Assembly (NCBI GenBank): GCA_043812455.1
Contig: JBDRMB010000035.1
Coordinates: 1-33,640 of the forward strand
From: JABHQR01 sp043812455
GTDB taxonomy: Archaea; Nanobdellota; Nanobdellia; Woesearchaeales; GW2011-AR9
Direction of reading: 5' to 3'
Length of the DNA: 33,640 nt
Shown: positions 15,701 to 24,561 of the stretch, piece by piece
How the letters are laid out: each line of letters starts with the position of its first letter
How positions within the stretch are numbered: position 1 is the first letter of the stretch
The notes under the pieces: model-generated
What the model was told of the DNA's origin: nothing
Seen by the model: the letters and a program-made list of their open reading frames with translations, nothing else
The model's database searches: none
Made by a program: the position numbers and the translations under genes

Positions 15701-18700
15701 TCTAGTAATCTGTTAATATTTAACAACACCGCAACCAGAGAGTTCAGAATCATTGAAACTAACGATACTCAAATAATAGCAAATAATATTACCTTACCAG
15801 TAATTGGTGAAGCAATTTTAATTAATACTGGATCTTTGCGTAACAATATAACTAACAATACTATCAATAACGGTTTTATTGATATACAAAATTCAGATGA
15901 ACATATTTTAACAAATAATTATATTAATACATCCAATGCGTCAAATACAAAATTAACATTGACTTCTGCTGATAATAACACTGTTATCTATTACAACCCA
16001 AATGGAGAAATTGAATGGAACTTAATTGCTAGTGGCAGTTCAAAAGCACCTTTAATCCTAAACTCAAACCCAATAATTTCAAACAATTTTGTAGAATTTA
16101 CTCCTGCAACTTCTGATATTCTCAACAACAGTAATGCTACTATTACTTTATATGATGTAATTGGCATAACATATCCAGAAGTTCTAAGAAATGGTGTAAC
16201 TTGTGATTCTTCTATTTGTAGTGATGTAGTTGATTTAGGTGGTGATGATTACCAATTCAATGTCACACAATTCAGTAACTATACTTTAACCAGTGGAACA
16301 AATTCTGCTTTAGGTATTTGGGACGACAATGATCCAGAAGGTGGCAGTCAGGGTAAAGGAACAGGTACTCAAATTAGTTTCTATGCCAATTATACTAATG
16401 TTACTGACGGTACGCCAATAACCGCTGCAATGGGTGGTTTGTGTAATGTTAGTTATAATGTTACCCCTAATGGCCCGTTTAATATGACTTATAATGGTAC
16501 TAGTACCTTATGGGAATATAACAGAAGTTTCTCATTTGAAGGAACTTATAATTGGAACATAACTTGTAATGCTCTAGGATTTAGTGGACAGAACTTGACT
16601 GATACAATCGTCATCGGTAACAACCCGCCAACACAAGGAATTCCAATTTTAAACTCAACTTTTGGTACTAATTCTTCATCAGAAAATCTTACTGTATATA
16701 ACCAAAGTACTTCTGATCCTAATGGAGATCCAGTCAAGAACATTTACAATTGGTACATGAATGACTCTTCATTAACCATACTTAACATGCCGTTTGAAGG
16801 AGGTTCAAACTCAACATTCACTAAAGATTATTCCCCTTACGGAAACAATGGTACTGTTATCGGTGCTGTCTGGAACTCTTCAGGTGGTTATGATGATACT
16901 GGTGCTTATGAATTCAATGGTTCAAATAATAATTTTGTTAACATTACTAACCATTCTTCTTTGAACTTTGATTTGACTAATGGAAATGGTTTTTCTGTTG
17001 AGGCTAGGTTCAGAAGCTTAGATTCAACAGTGGTAGATTATTTGTTAATCAAAGGTGTTGCTGGTGTTGGTAACAGTTATTACAGTATTGTAAAGTATTC
17101 TGGAAACATCCTTGAATATAGGATTGGAAACGGTTCTAATGTTCTTATTAATGAGGGTATAACTTTAGTTAATGATTCTGAATGGCACCAAGTTGTGCTT
17201 ATTGTAAATAGTACCGAAGTAAAAGCATACATTGATGGACAAGAAGATATGTCACAAACAACTCCAATTAGTGGGATTGTTGGAACCTCTGGTCATTTGT
17301 CTATCGGAGCAAGTAATAGTGGTACTCAATCTTGGAACGGTACAATTGATGAAGTTAGGATTTGGAACAGAAGTTTATCAGAACAACAAGTCATTGCATT
17401 ATATAACAATCAATCAAATGTAATAGTTTCACAGGAAACTAATCTTGGAGAAGTCTGGAATGCTACAGTAACACCAAATGATGGTAACTTAGATGGAGCT
17501 ACTAACTGGTCTAATTCTGTAGAGATTTTATTAAGTTGTACAGATAATGATGGTGACGGATTTAATTTAAGTGAAGCAGGTTGTGGTACAGTGTTTGACT
17601 GTAACGATAACAATGCAAGTATTCTGCCACCGTCTGATGATATGTTAATAAGTGGTAATACTGTACTTTGTAATGGAACTTATAATATTGAAGATTCTGG
17701 TTCAGAGGGTGTTGTCAGGTTTAATGCTAACAGTGTTTCTTTAGCTTGTAACAACACCGTGATTAATGGTTCAGGTACTGGTGGCAGTGTAGGAATAAGT
17801 ACAGTTAATTTTGACAGTGTTACTGTTGAGAACTGTAACATTACTAATTATGATTATGGGATTAATGTGACTACCAGCTCCTCTTCCGTGACAGTTCAAG
17901 GAAATAATATTTTAACTTCAAGTCGTTCTATAGAAATTTTTGGTGACAATAGCCTCTATTACAACAACATTTTACTTGATGGACCAGTGTATCTTGAAAA
18001 TTCATCTGTTGGAAATAATCTTAGTGGAAATTTAATTTATGATAGCACTTACTGTATCTACTCAGATAGTGCTAATAATTCTATCATTAACAACAATACT
18101 TGTTTCGCAGCTGATGTTCGTATTGTCGGTGGGCAAGGAATTAACATAACCCAAAATAATATTACTAACACTTCAACTAAAGTTTACATTTCAAACTCTG
18201 AAAATCACAGAATAGAAAATAATGATGTTGAAATGGTATGGATAGATTATTCTATTAATATTTCTGTTATTAATAATGAAATATTTGAAACTGGTGGTGA
18301 CTGTATTTTTCTTGAATATGTCAATGACAGTTTATTTTATAATAATACTGCTTATCGGGGATTTGGACTAAATTATGTAAGAAATTCTAATTTTAGTTTA
18401 AATAATATTACTCCTTCGGCTTATCGTTATGGTCTAAATGTAAGAGAAAGTCTTAACAATACAATTACCAATAACTGGCTTAATAATGCTTACGTAATAA
18501 TAAGATTATCTTCTGCAAATAATACTTTAGAAAATAATTTTGTTAACACAACCTTAGCATCAGATTTAAAGTTAGATGTTTCTTCCTCAAATGATAACAA
18601 CTTAGTATACAGTAATTCTGATGGTATTCTGGATTGGCAACTAATAGCTAACGGAAATTCTACTGTAGAACTTGGCCTAGCAATAAACCCTCTCATCCAA

Positions 18701-21700
18701 AATAATTTTGTTTCTTTTACTCCTGGTGCGGCAGACGATATTCTTAATACAAGTAATGCTACTATTACACTTTATGATGTATTAGGACTAAGTAATCCAA
18801 TTGTGCTAAGAAATGGTGTAACTTGTGATTCTTCAATTTGTAGTAATATTACCGATTTAAGTGGTAATGATTATCAGTTTAATGTTACACAGTTTAGTAA
18901 TTATACTTTAAACAGTAGTGCTGGCAATCAAGCACCGACCTTCAGTAACGCAATTAACACTAGTCTTAATTTCAGAAGATACCAGAATTTTACAGCCAAT
19001 ATTACAATTGATGATGATACAGGTTTAGATTATTACATATTTTCAACTAACGCTTCTGGAACTTGGGCAAACACAAGCCAGAATATTGCTGGTGCTCAGT
19101 ATAATGCTAGTGAACAAGCTAACATCACTTTAGCTAAAAACAATGAAATATGTTGGTACTACTGGGCTAATGATACTAATAGCAATAGTTCTAATTCTTC
19201 AACATACTGTTTCACAGTACTGAACACTCCACCTACGTTTAACGAATCTCTAACTGCACAAAGTGCAAATTCTAGTCAAGAATTTATTTATAACATCAAC
19301 TGTTCTGATATTGATGAAGACAGTATAACCTATTATGATAATACTACTTTGTTTGATATCAATTCAACCAACGGAATAATTAACGATACTCCACTGCAGG
19401 CAGAAGTTGGAGTCTATTCAATTAATATTACTTGTGGTGATGATGAATCTAATGTTAGTGAAATATTTACTTATAACATAACTGATACAAGTGTTCCTAC
19501 TTTCAGTAATGCGATTAACACCAGCATTAATTTTAGAAGATACGAAAATTATACAGCTAACATTACCATCAATAACCTAGCCTTAGACTATTACATTTTC
19601 TCCACTAACGCTTCGGGCGCGTGGGTTAACCTTACCAGAGATATCTCTGGTACTGAGTACAATGCCAGTGAACAAGCAAACATTTCATTGGCAAAGGATA
19701 ATCAGATTTGCTGGTACTATTGGGCTAATGACACTAGCAGTAATAATGCAAGTTCTAACACCTACTGTTTCACTGTCATTAACACTGCACCTACTACACC
19801 TGTCATTAGCCTAACTCCAGCATCTCCAAACACCAGCAGTGATTTGAATTGCAGCATTACGACCAATTCAACAGATATTGATAATGACATTGTAAACTAC
19901 ACCTTCTTATGGTATAACGGAACTACATTAACAAGAACATTTGGTCCAACAGCAAACACATTTGACATTCTCGGTTCAGGTAACACTAGCAAGGGTGAAA
20001 CCTGGAATTGTACAGTAGTACCTTACGATGGAGAAACTAACGGAACTAATGTTTCTCAATCAGTAAGTATAGGTAATACGAATCCTGTTGTTAGTAGTCC
20101 AACATTGAGTTCAGACGATGCTCTAAACAGAACTATTGCTAACCTTACCGCAAGCTGGACTTTCTTTGACACTGATTCTGGTGACACTCAAGTAAGTAAT
20201 CAAACTAAATGGTACAAAAATGATGTTGAACAGGTATCTCTTGAAAATGAAACAGTTACTGGCTCTGGAAATACTACTAAAGGAGAAGTTTGGTATTTCA
20301 GTGTAAGAGTGTTTGATGGAACTAATTGGAGTATCTGGGCAAATTCAACCAACAACATAACCATCCAAAATTCGGCACCTACATTTAATGAAAGTTTAGT
20401 TCAGCAGGATGTTAATGTTAGTGATACATTAACTTACGACATCAATTGTAGTGATTATGATAGTGGAGATACAGTAACTTACTATGACAATACTTCCTTA
20501 TTTGATATCAACAGCACAAATGGTTTAATTACTGACACTTCTACAATTGGTGACATTGGTGTTTACAACATCAGCATTTCCTGTGGTGACGGGACTGTAA
20601 ATACTACTCAATCATTCTTATACAACATTACAGATACTAGTTCGCCTACTTTCAGTAATGCAATCAATACTAGTAACAATTTTAGAAGATACGAAAATTA
20701 TACTGCAAACATTACCATCAACAACCTTGCTTTAGACTATTACATTTTCTCCACTAACGCTTCTGGCGCGTGGGTTAACCTTACCAGAGATATTTCTGGT
20801 ACTGAATACAATGCCAGTGAACAAGCAAACATTTCTCTGGCAAAGGATAATCAGATTTGCTGGTACTATTGGGCTAATGATACAAGCAGCAACAGTGCAA
20901 ATTCTAACACCTACTGTTTCACTGTTATCAACACTGCACCTACTACACCCGTCATTAGCCTAACCCCAGCAACTCCGGTTTCCATTAGTTCTAACATCAC
21001 TTGTAACATAACAACCAATTCTACTGATACCGATGGTGATTCAGTTAATTATACGTTTGAATGGTACAAAGATGGTGTATTCAGTCAGTCATCTGGTGTA
21101 ACAAGTGATACCATCAATATTCTAAACTCAACTTACACTGGTTACAGTGAAGTTTGGAATTGTACTGTTACTCCTTATGATGGCGAAGAAAACGGTACTG
21201 TAACTTCAGCAAATGTGACAACAGCATCTGCACCTGGAACTACTGGGGGGGGAGTAGTGGGCGGTTCAAATACAATGGATGTTAAGTTAGATGGTACATG
21301 CGTTAATGATATAACCACAATTACTGCTACTAAAAAGCTTAGTACAACACCTGTTAAATTGGCTACAGTTAAAATTACAGATCCTGAAGGGAATACCATC
21401 ACTTTAACTGCTGATGATTATGGTCAGGTTGAAACAACACCTTTAATTGAAGGTAATTATACCATTAAACTTTCAAGAAATGGTTATCGTTCTGAAACAA
21501 ATACATTAACCGTTAAAGATTGTGGAATCTGTTCTTCTGATGATGATTGTGCAGATAATCAAGATTGTAGTTCTGTTGGATATTGTAGAGATCTAAATTG
21601 TGAAAGATATGAAAACCACAAATGTTTTGATGAAATTGACAGTGCTGAATACTTAACGGCAGCAGAAATTGAAGAATATGTTCACATTGAAGCAGACCAA

Positions 21701-22942
21701 ATAACTTCTGAGGAATTTATACTAAGAATAATCAATGAGCATCAAACCAAGAAGCTAAGAGTTAAAGCTGAAGCTGGTAGTTCATATGACACAATATTAA
21801 AGAATTCTATTAAAGAAAGGTTAATGGAAAGGAGAATGACAGAAATTGATGCTGAGAAAAGAGCAATAGAAATTGCTTTACTTGACGAAAATAATGCAAA
21901 ACTTGCTGTTGGTAAAGTTTCCAGATTAACTAGTAACCAACCATTAATGTACTTTTCAAGTGATATTACTCATGCAGAACCGTTATATGCAGAATTAGGA
22001 TTATCACAAAGTGGAATAAATATCAATTTGAATCAAGATCTTGAAGTTAATGCTGGTAAAACTGAAGAATATGATGTGGTATTAAAGACTCAGATCCCAC
22101 AAGCAATTAATTTGGATTTAATATATCAAGGAGAAATTGCTAAGAGAATTGAACTTGAAGCAGAACCTAAAGATTTGATTAACACTTACGTTGATATTGA
22201 AAAGGGAAGTAATACTGTTGATATTCATACTATGTTAGCAAAAGAAGAAAGAAAATCTATGATTGCAAAAGAAACAATTCTAGATGAAGATAAGAAACGA
22301 GAACTAAATAAGCTTACAGAAGAAAACAAACAAAATGAATTTGTTAAAGAAGAAGATAAACTTACTGAGATCGGAGACAAAGAAGAAGGAAAAGAAACCG
22401 ATTTAATCGAAAACATTGAAGAAAACAAAGGGGATGCTGACGGCTTCACACAAGATGATAAAACTGAACCTGAAAGTAACGCTTTAGAAATGGTTAAAGA
22501 TGAACAAGATAGTAAAGATATTAGTGAATTAAATAATCTGGAAGTATCTAAAACTGAAACTACAAGCTCATCATCAAATAGGAGAGGAGGAATTTCCAAT
22601 TATGATGAATACTTTATCGAATTCAGCGTAGATGCTAATTCAGATCCAAAAGAACTTAATCTAATAAAGAAAACGTTCTTCCAATTCTTGATCAACCCAA
22701 AAAGAGTGAGCTTACAAACAGAATTGTTTGGACCATACAAAATTTATTATGAAGATGAAGTTATGCTAGTAACACAACAATTAGTTATTGATGAAGAAAT
22801 GTATAATAAACATTGTATTGTTAAAAATTGTCAGATTGCAGCTAAGATTATCAAGAATGGATATCCAATTAAGATTAATTATTACGAATTTGACTTAACT
22901 GGAACTCAAACAAACACTTCTTCAGTTACTCCAATTTATTAG
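12719..22942 (+). CDS. 3407-residue modular surface protein (LamG, MopE-like, beta-helix, cadherin-like)
   Basis: Predicted adhesin or cell-envelope protein. One membrane segment (residues ~25-48) is followed by LLTGAAVSAPQ (~60-70), suggesting N-terminal anchoring or processing with the rest outside. Domains in order: LamG-like 1 (~178-407, ending WNGSIDEVRIWKR), LamG-like 2 (~498-714), MopE-like motif (~756-788, DNDGDGF...FDCDD), parallel beta-helix rich in N-N-x-I (~798-1094), linker, LamG-like 3 (~1351-1564), second MopE-like motif (~1604-1634), second beta-helix (~1648-1954), three 'FSNAIN' modules (~2074, 2259, 2642) alternating with cadherin/Ig-like repeats, Gly linker (~2841-2851), carboxypeptidase-regulatory-like beta domain (~2851-2931), Cys-rich segment with eight Cys (~2935-2968), a helical region and an acidic linker, then a ~110-residue C-terminal domain. 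N-x-S/T sites are very dense. There is no C-terminal membrane helix. Ligand unknown. Confidence 0.92.
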   Translation: MVKRGERCTRVSNRFDLNVSSILKDNIIISVIFIISVFVLGFFYLNSLDYENQEFFLSNLLTGAAVSAPQLSVNDTPILEVNETEILPEPEIIQEPKEVTEEPPAVNGESQQGIGIEALPDNGPIGIAALTSSFVLSSSSGYNKTIDNLIADPDPGAGVDKIIYNWKVTEGAGDVEILELNMPFEGSSNSTYTRDYSYNGNNGTVVNALYKATQGYDGNNVYEFDGDSSKFINLTGFNNLDFNLSDSSLNGFTVEARFTSVDDSGKECLLVVGDSDLQSSTANSSYALYRVGNYGYIDFHIANGSNVTSIESNTQVNDSLWHHVAAVVDKPNDMVWLYLDGSLVNNVSLEDMTGSVGASSGNIAMIGRNSQSGIFDFEWNGSIDEVRIWKRPLSSNQILELYNNNTNILTYPETLENEKWKVTGIPINETDDGTPSDSNSLTVNRLSIQAAPTLNATTTDNTTSDNITAWIDITSSFGDPTKGIYNFYMNGSSITDLYYAFEGYSYLTTSATNGSTIDYSGNGYNATVVGADWNMGGHDGFGAYTLDGVDDYIVADSTSAADFTKNDYYTLCSWIYPTVSPFEEILSNYNNSHGYYLDKVAPGELLHGYIGNPSFSTQVYSNISLTLNAWQHVCMSFNDSFSGIELYINGTRVTNETSYSNFGPEISSYSSHYPFTIGARSWPIGFRNFNGSIDEVMVFNRVLSQEQISALYNNLTNTIVSQETQVGDIWNATVTVTDGKDDGTTNWTNSITITEGCTDNDGDGFNQSQSSCGTVFDCDDTDTNTLPPYDDMSITSNTVLCNGTYNIADSGSTGVIIFNANSVNLTCNNTLINGSGTGVGITTQGFNNLIISGCNVSNYEDAIDTGPATYNNQILNNIIDATQYAIALRGDNYTIQNNNITDGYIYLTSDAYNNNITNNIIEDTSYCVKSEGSNYTTFDNNNCTAALISLINGTSNIITNNYIDRYVLTENEFNATISNNNIDTTFVLSIITTNSSNLLIFNNTATREFRIIETNDTQIIANNITLPVIGEAILINTGSLRNNITNNTINNGFIDIQNSDEHILTNNYINTSNASNTKLTLTSADNNTVIYYNPNGEIEWNLIASGSSKAPLILNSNPIISNNFVEFTPATSDILNNSNATITLYDVIGITYPEVLRNGVTCDSSICSDVVDLGGDDYQFNVTQFSNYTLTSGTNSALGIWDDNDPEGGSQGKGTGTQISFYANYTNVTDGTPITAAMGGLCNVSYNVTPNGPFNMTYNGTSTLWEYNRSFSFEGTYNWNITCNALGFSGQNLTDTIVIGNNPPTQGIPILNSTFGTNSSSENLTVYNQSTSDPNGDPVKNIYNWYMNDSSLTILNMPFEGGSNSTFTKDYSPYGNNGTVIGAVWNSSGGYDDTGAYEFNGSNNNFVNITNHSSLNFDLTNGNGFSVEARFRSLDSTVVDYLLIKGVAGVGNSYYSIVKYSGNILEYRIGNGSNVLINEGITLVNDSEWHQVVLIVNSTEVKAYIDGQEDMSQTTPISGIVGTSGHLSIGASNSGTQSWNGTIDEVRIWNRSLSEQQVIALYNNQSNVIVSQETNLGEVWNATVTPNDGNLDGATNWSNSVEILLSCTDNDGDGFNLSEAGCGTVFDCNDNNASILPPSDDMLISGNTVLCNGTYNIEDSGSEGVVRFNANSVSLACNNTVINGSGTGGSVGISTVNFDSVTVENCNITNYDYGINVTTSSSSVTVQGNNILTSSRSIEIFGDNSLYYNNILLDGPVYLENSSVGNNLSGNLIYDSTYCIYSDSANNSIINNNTCFAADVRIVGGQGINITQNNITNTSTKVYISNSENHRIENNDVEMVWIDYSINISVINNEIFETGGDCIFLEYVNDSLFYNNTAYRGFGLNYVRNSNFSLNNITPSAYRYGLNVRESLNNTITNNWLNNAYVIIRLSSANNTLENNFVNTTLASDLKLDVSSSNDNNLVYSNSDGILDWQLIANGNSTVELGLAINPLIQNNFVSFTPGAADDILNTSNATITLYDVLGLSNPIVLRNGVTCDSSICSNITDLSGNDYQFNVTQFSNYTLNSSAGNQAPTFSNAINTSLNFRRYQNFTANITIDDDTGLDYYIFSTNASGTWANTSQNIAGAQYNASEQANITLAKNNEICWYYWANDTNSNSSNSSTYCFTVLNTPPTFNESLTAQSANSSQEFIYNINCSDIDEDSITYYDNTTLFDINSTNGIINDTPLQAEVGVYSINITCGDDESNVSEIFTYNITDTSVPTFSNAINTSINFRRYENYTANITINNLALDYYIFSTNASGAWVNLTRDISGTEYNASEQANISLAKDNQICWYYWANDTSSNNASSNTYCFTVINTAPTTPVISLTPASPNTSSDLNCSITTNSTDIDNDIVNYTFLWYNGTTLTRTFGPTANTFDILGSGNTSKGETWNCTVVPYDGETNGTNVSQSVSIGNTNPVVSSPTLSSDDALNRTIANLTASWTFFDTDSGDTQVSNQTKWYKNDVEQVSLENETVTGSGNTTKGEVWYFSVRVFDGTNWSIWANSTNNITIQNSAPTFNESLVQQDVNVSDTLTYDINCSDYDSGDTVTYYDNTSLFDINSTNGLITDTSTIGDIGVYNISISCGDGTVNTTQSFLYNITDTSSPTFSNAINTSNNFRRYENYTANITINNLALDYYIFSTNASGAWVNLTRDISGTEYNASEQANISLAKDNQICWYYWANDTSSNSANSNTYCFTVINTAPTTPVISLTPATPVSISSNITCNITTNSTDTDGDSVNYTFEWYKDGVFSQSSGVTSDTINILNSTYTGYSEVWNCTVTPYDGEENGTVTSANVTTASAPGTTGGGVVGGSNTMDVKLDGTCVNDITTITATKKLSTTPVKLATVKITDPEGNTITLTADDYGQVETTPLIEGNYTIKLSRNGYRSETNTLTVKDCGICSSDDDCADNQDCSSVGYCRDLNCERYENHKCFDEIDSAEYLTAAEIEEYVHIEADQITSEEFILRIINEHQTKKLRVKAEAGSSYDTILKNSIKERLMERRMTEIDAEKRAIEIALLDENNAKLAVGKVSRLTSNQPLMYFSSDITHAEPLYAELGLSQSGININLNQDLEVNAGKTEEYDVVLKTQIPQAINLDLIYQGEIAKRIELEAEPKDLINTYVDIEKGSNTVDIHTMLAKEERKSMIAKETILDEDKKRELNKLTEENKQNEFVKEEDKLTEIGDKEEGKETDLIENIEENKGDADGFTQDDKTEPESNALEMVKDEQDSKDISELNNLEVSKTETTSSSSNRRGGISNYDEYFIEFSVDANSDPKELNLIKKTFFQFLINPKRVSLQTELFGPYKIYYEDEVMLVTQQLVIDEEMYNKHCIVKNCQIAAKIIKNGYPIKINYYEFDLTGTQTNTSSVTPIY
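13250..18920 (+). repeat. Two large duplicated blocks in the giant protein gene
   Basis: The order LamG - MopE-like motif - beta-helix - ILN(N/T)SNATITLYD domain occurs twice, at about 13250-16300 (with an extra LamG) and 16770-18920. Identical DNA tracts include the MopE start TGTACAGATAATGATGGTGA (14988 onward and 17538 onward) and the AGAAATGGTGTAACTTGTGA segment (about 16189 and 18811). This indicates internal duplication of roughly 2.2 kb. Confidence 0.8.
18938..20945 (+). repeat. Three copies of the FSNAIN module
   Basis: Copies begin near 18938, 19497 and 20645 and each spans about 300 bp, encoding (P)TFSNAINTS...FRRY...DYYIFSTNASG...ICWYYWANDT...YCFTV. Copies 2 and 3 are nearly identical in DNA sequence, with long exact tracts such as TTAGACTATTACATTTTCTC; copy 1 is clearly diverged. 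This points to a recent duplication or gene conversion between copies 2 and 3. Confidence 0.88.
21245..21252 (+). other. Run of eight G in coding sequence
   Basis: GGGGGGGG encodes most of the Gly triplet in TTGGGVVGG, between the Ig-like repeats and the C-terminal regulatory-like domain of the giant surface protein. Such a tract is exceptional in this AT-rich DNA and is a possible site of slippage. A one-base change would shift the frame and remove about 560 C-terminal residues. Confidence 0.75.
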
Positions 22943-23029
22943 ATTCCGATCCTAAATAAAATTGCTCATTATAAAACAATTAATCTAACTAAAAAACAAA
23001 GTGGTTAATTAATATAAAATAAGAAAATT

Positions 23030-23749
23030 CTACTTCAACAAACTCTGCATAACTTTACTCAAACCTGCTTCCAGATCCTTTTTATCGCTTTCTAGAACAA
23101 CTTTCTCGTACGGTGGTCTCAATACACCTTTTCTAGACAGGTTGTCCTCGATCCAATCTAAAGCCGTTTTCTTTTTACTCTTAACAAACCGTTGAAATTT
23201 TTCTTGTGACCAGCCGCCTTTATGAGTATGTCTGACTTCTCTTTCTTTGTTCAAGATAGTTTTTTCTTTGTTATTCCGCCATTCAATAGCTTTCAAACGT
23301 TTAACTGTAGCATGAACATAAAGGACAGTATTATACACTTCAGACAATTTCTCTGCTTCAGCTAACTTTTTAGATTTTCCAGATAAATTTTTATTAGTAG
23401 GAATAATAACGCTACCTGGTTTTATAGCATTTTTTTCTTTTTCTAATTGTACTTTTTTCTTAGCTTCAGCCTTTTCTTTCAGAAGTCTTTCTTTCTCTTT
23501 TCGTTTTAGTTCTTCTCTCTTCAACTCTTCTTTAAGTTTCTCATTAGCAATTTTTTCTTTTTCGTTATATTTCCTGACTTTTTTTACACTATTTTTCCGA
23601 AGTCTACTTTGTTTGATCAGTCTTTTCTCATCACGATATTCAAGAGCCATCTTGGCACAGAATGGGCATAGTTCTTTACCATCAACAACCTTAGAATTAG
23701 AGAAAAACTTCAGTTCTTTACAGTTCTGGCACCTAAAAATCTTCACCAT
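23030..23749 (-). CDS. Zinc-ribbon protein with basic coiled coil
   Basis: A 239-residue cytoplasmic protein. A zinc ribbon is formed by Cys7, Cys10, Cys28 and Cys31 (RCQNCK...CPFCAK). Residues ~40-115 are a very basic Lys/Glu-rich coiled coil (KLKEELKREELKRKEKERLL). The C-terminal ~100 residues form a separate domain (VYNTVLYVHATVKRLKAIEWR ... GGWSQEKFQRFVKSKKKTALDWIEDNLSRKG) of no family I recognise. Basic charge and the zinc ribbon suggest nucleic-acid or ribosome association, which is inference. It is convergent with the giant surface gene and divergent from the phosphoglycerate mutase gene. The TATA box GGTTTAAATAC lies 25 nt before its ATG, so it should be leaderless. Confidence 0.85.
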   Translation of the reverse strand: MVKIFRCQNCKELKFFSNSKVVDGKELCPFCAKMALEYRDEKRLIKQSRLRKNSVKKVRKYNEKEKIANEKLKEELKREELKRKEKERLLKEKAEAKKKVQLEKEKNAIKPGSVIIPTNKNLSGKSKKLAEAEKLSEVYNTVLYVHATVKRLKAIEWRNNKEKTILNKEREVRHTHKGGWSQEKFQRFVKSKKKTALDWIEDNLSRKGVLRPPYEKVVLESDKKDLEAGLSKVMQSLLK

Positions 23750-23773
23750 CTTTTACATTAGGAAAATTTAGTA

Positions 23774-23832
23774 GTATTTAAACCTTATTTTTATTAATCT
23801 ATTTCCCAGCACTTATTAGAAACATTTATTTA
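23774..23832. promoter_or_regulatory. Divergent TATA boxes of zinc-ribbon gene and phosphoglycerate mutase
   Basis: On the minus strand GGTTTAAATAC (23774-23784) precedes the ATG at 23749 by 25 nt. On the plus strand CATTTATTTA (23823-23832) ends 24 nt before the ATG at 23856. Both spacings imply leaderless transcripts. Confidence 0.55.
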
Positions 23833-23855
23833 CTCACAAATATTCTTTATCTTCA

Positions 23856-24512
23856 ATGAAACTTAAAATCTACCTATTCCGGCACGGACAGAGCTATTAC
23901 AATAAACATGGTTGGTTCACAGGCTGGATAGATTCTAAAATGACCAAAGCTGGCTTTGCAAATGCTAAAGCTGTTGCTAAGAAGTTAAAAACAAAAAAGA
24001 TTGATGTTGCTTACCATAGTAGATTAAGCAGGTCGAAGGATACCTTAAAAGAAGTTCTCAAATATCATCCTGAATGTATAGAAGTCATTGAAGATGACCG
24101 GATGATTGAACGTTGTTATGGCAAATTACAGAAACACAGCCATAAAGAATTCATGGAAGATATTGAAGATCTGATCTGTAAATCTATCGAAAAGAAGTAT
24201 GGGAAAATGCGACCAAAAACAAAAAGGCATTTTGGTGAAGAAGTTGCAAAAACTGTTTATGATATTTACCATCGTTCTTATGATATCCCTCCACCTGGTG
24301 GAGAATCTGTAAAAATGGTTGAGAAAAGAGTTAATTCGTTCATAAAAGACCTTTTGAAAAAGATGAAAAAAGAAAAGATTAACGTCGCTATTTCTGCCCA
24401 CGGTAATAGTATGCGTCCTTTCAGAAAATATTTCGAAAAATTAACTTTGAAAGAAATGATGAAATTAGAGAATCCGTGGGATGATTATTTTGTTTATACA
24501 ATAGAAGTTTGA
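23856..24512 (+). CDS. gpmA: Phosphoglycerate mutase, histidine phosphatase family
   Basis: A 218-residue cytoplasmic enzyme of the histidine phosphatase superfamily, most like 2,3-bisphosphoglycerate-dependent phosphoglycerate mutase, which interconverts 3- and 2-phosphoglycerate in glycolysis and gluconeogenesis. The catalytic motif LFRHGQS (His10) is followed by FTGWIDSKMTKAG, as in GpmA. Also present are ERCYGKLQ (in place of the usual ERxYGxLQG), PPPGGES and the second catalytic His in AHGNSMR (~182). It is slightly shorter than bacterial GpmA (about 230-250 residues). Many archaea use the unrelated cofactor-independent enzyme, so acquisition by transfer is possible. A general phosphatase of the same superfamily is the alternative, but the FTGW and ERxYG motifs favour the mutase. 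Confidence 0.82.
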   Translation: MKLKIYLFRHGQSYYNKHGWFTGWIDSKMTKAGFANAKAVAKKLKTKKIDVAYHSRLSRSKDTLKEVLKYHPECIEVIEDDRMIERCYGKLQKHSHKEFMEDIEDLICKSIEKKYGKMRPKTKRHFGEEVAKTVYDIYHRSYDIPPPGGESVKMVEKRVNSFIKDLLKKMKKEKINVAISAHGNSMRPFRKYFEKLTLKEMMKLENPWDDYFVYTIEV

Positions 24513-24561
24513 TTTTTAGTAATTTTTTAATATACTGTTTTAACCATTAACAGATAATTTT

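Noticed and set aside
22225..22599. Minus-strand 124-codon Ser/Leu-rich frame
   Set aside because: Antisense shadow of the Glu/Lys-rich tail of the giant surface protein.
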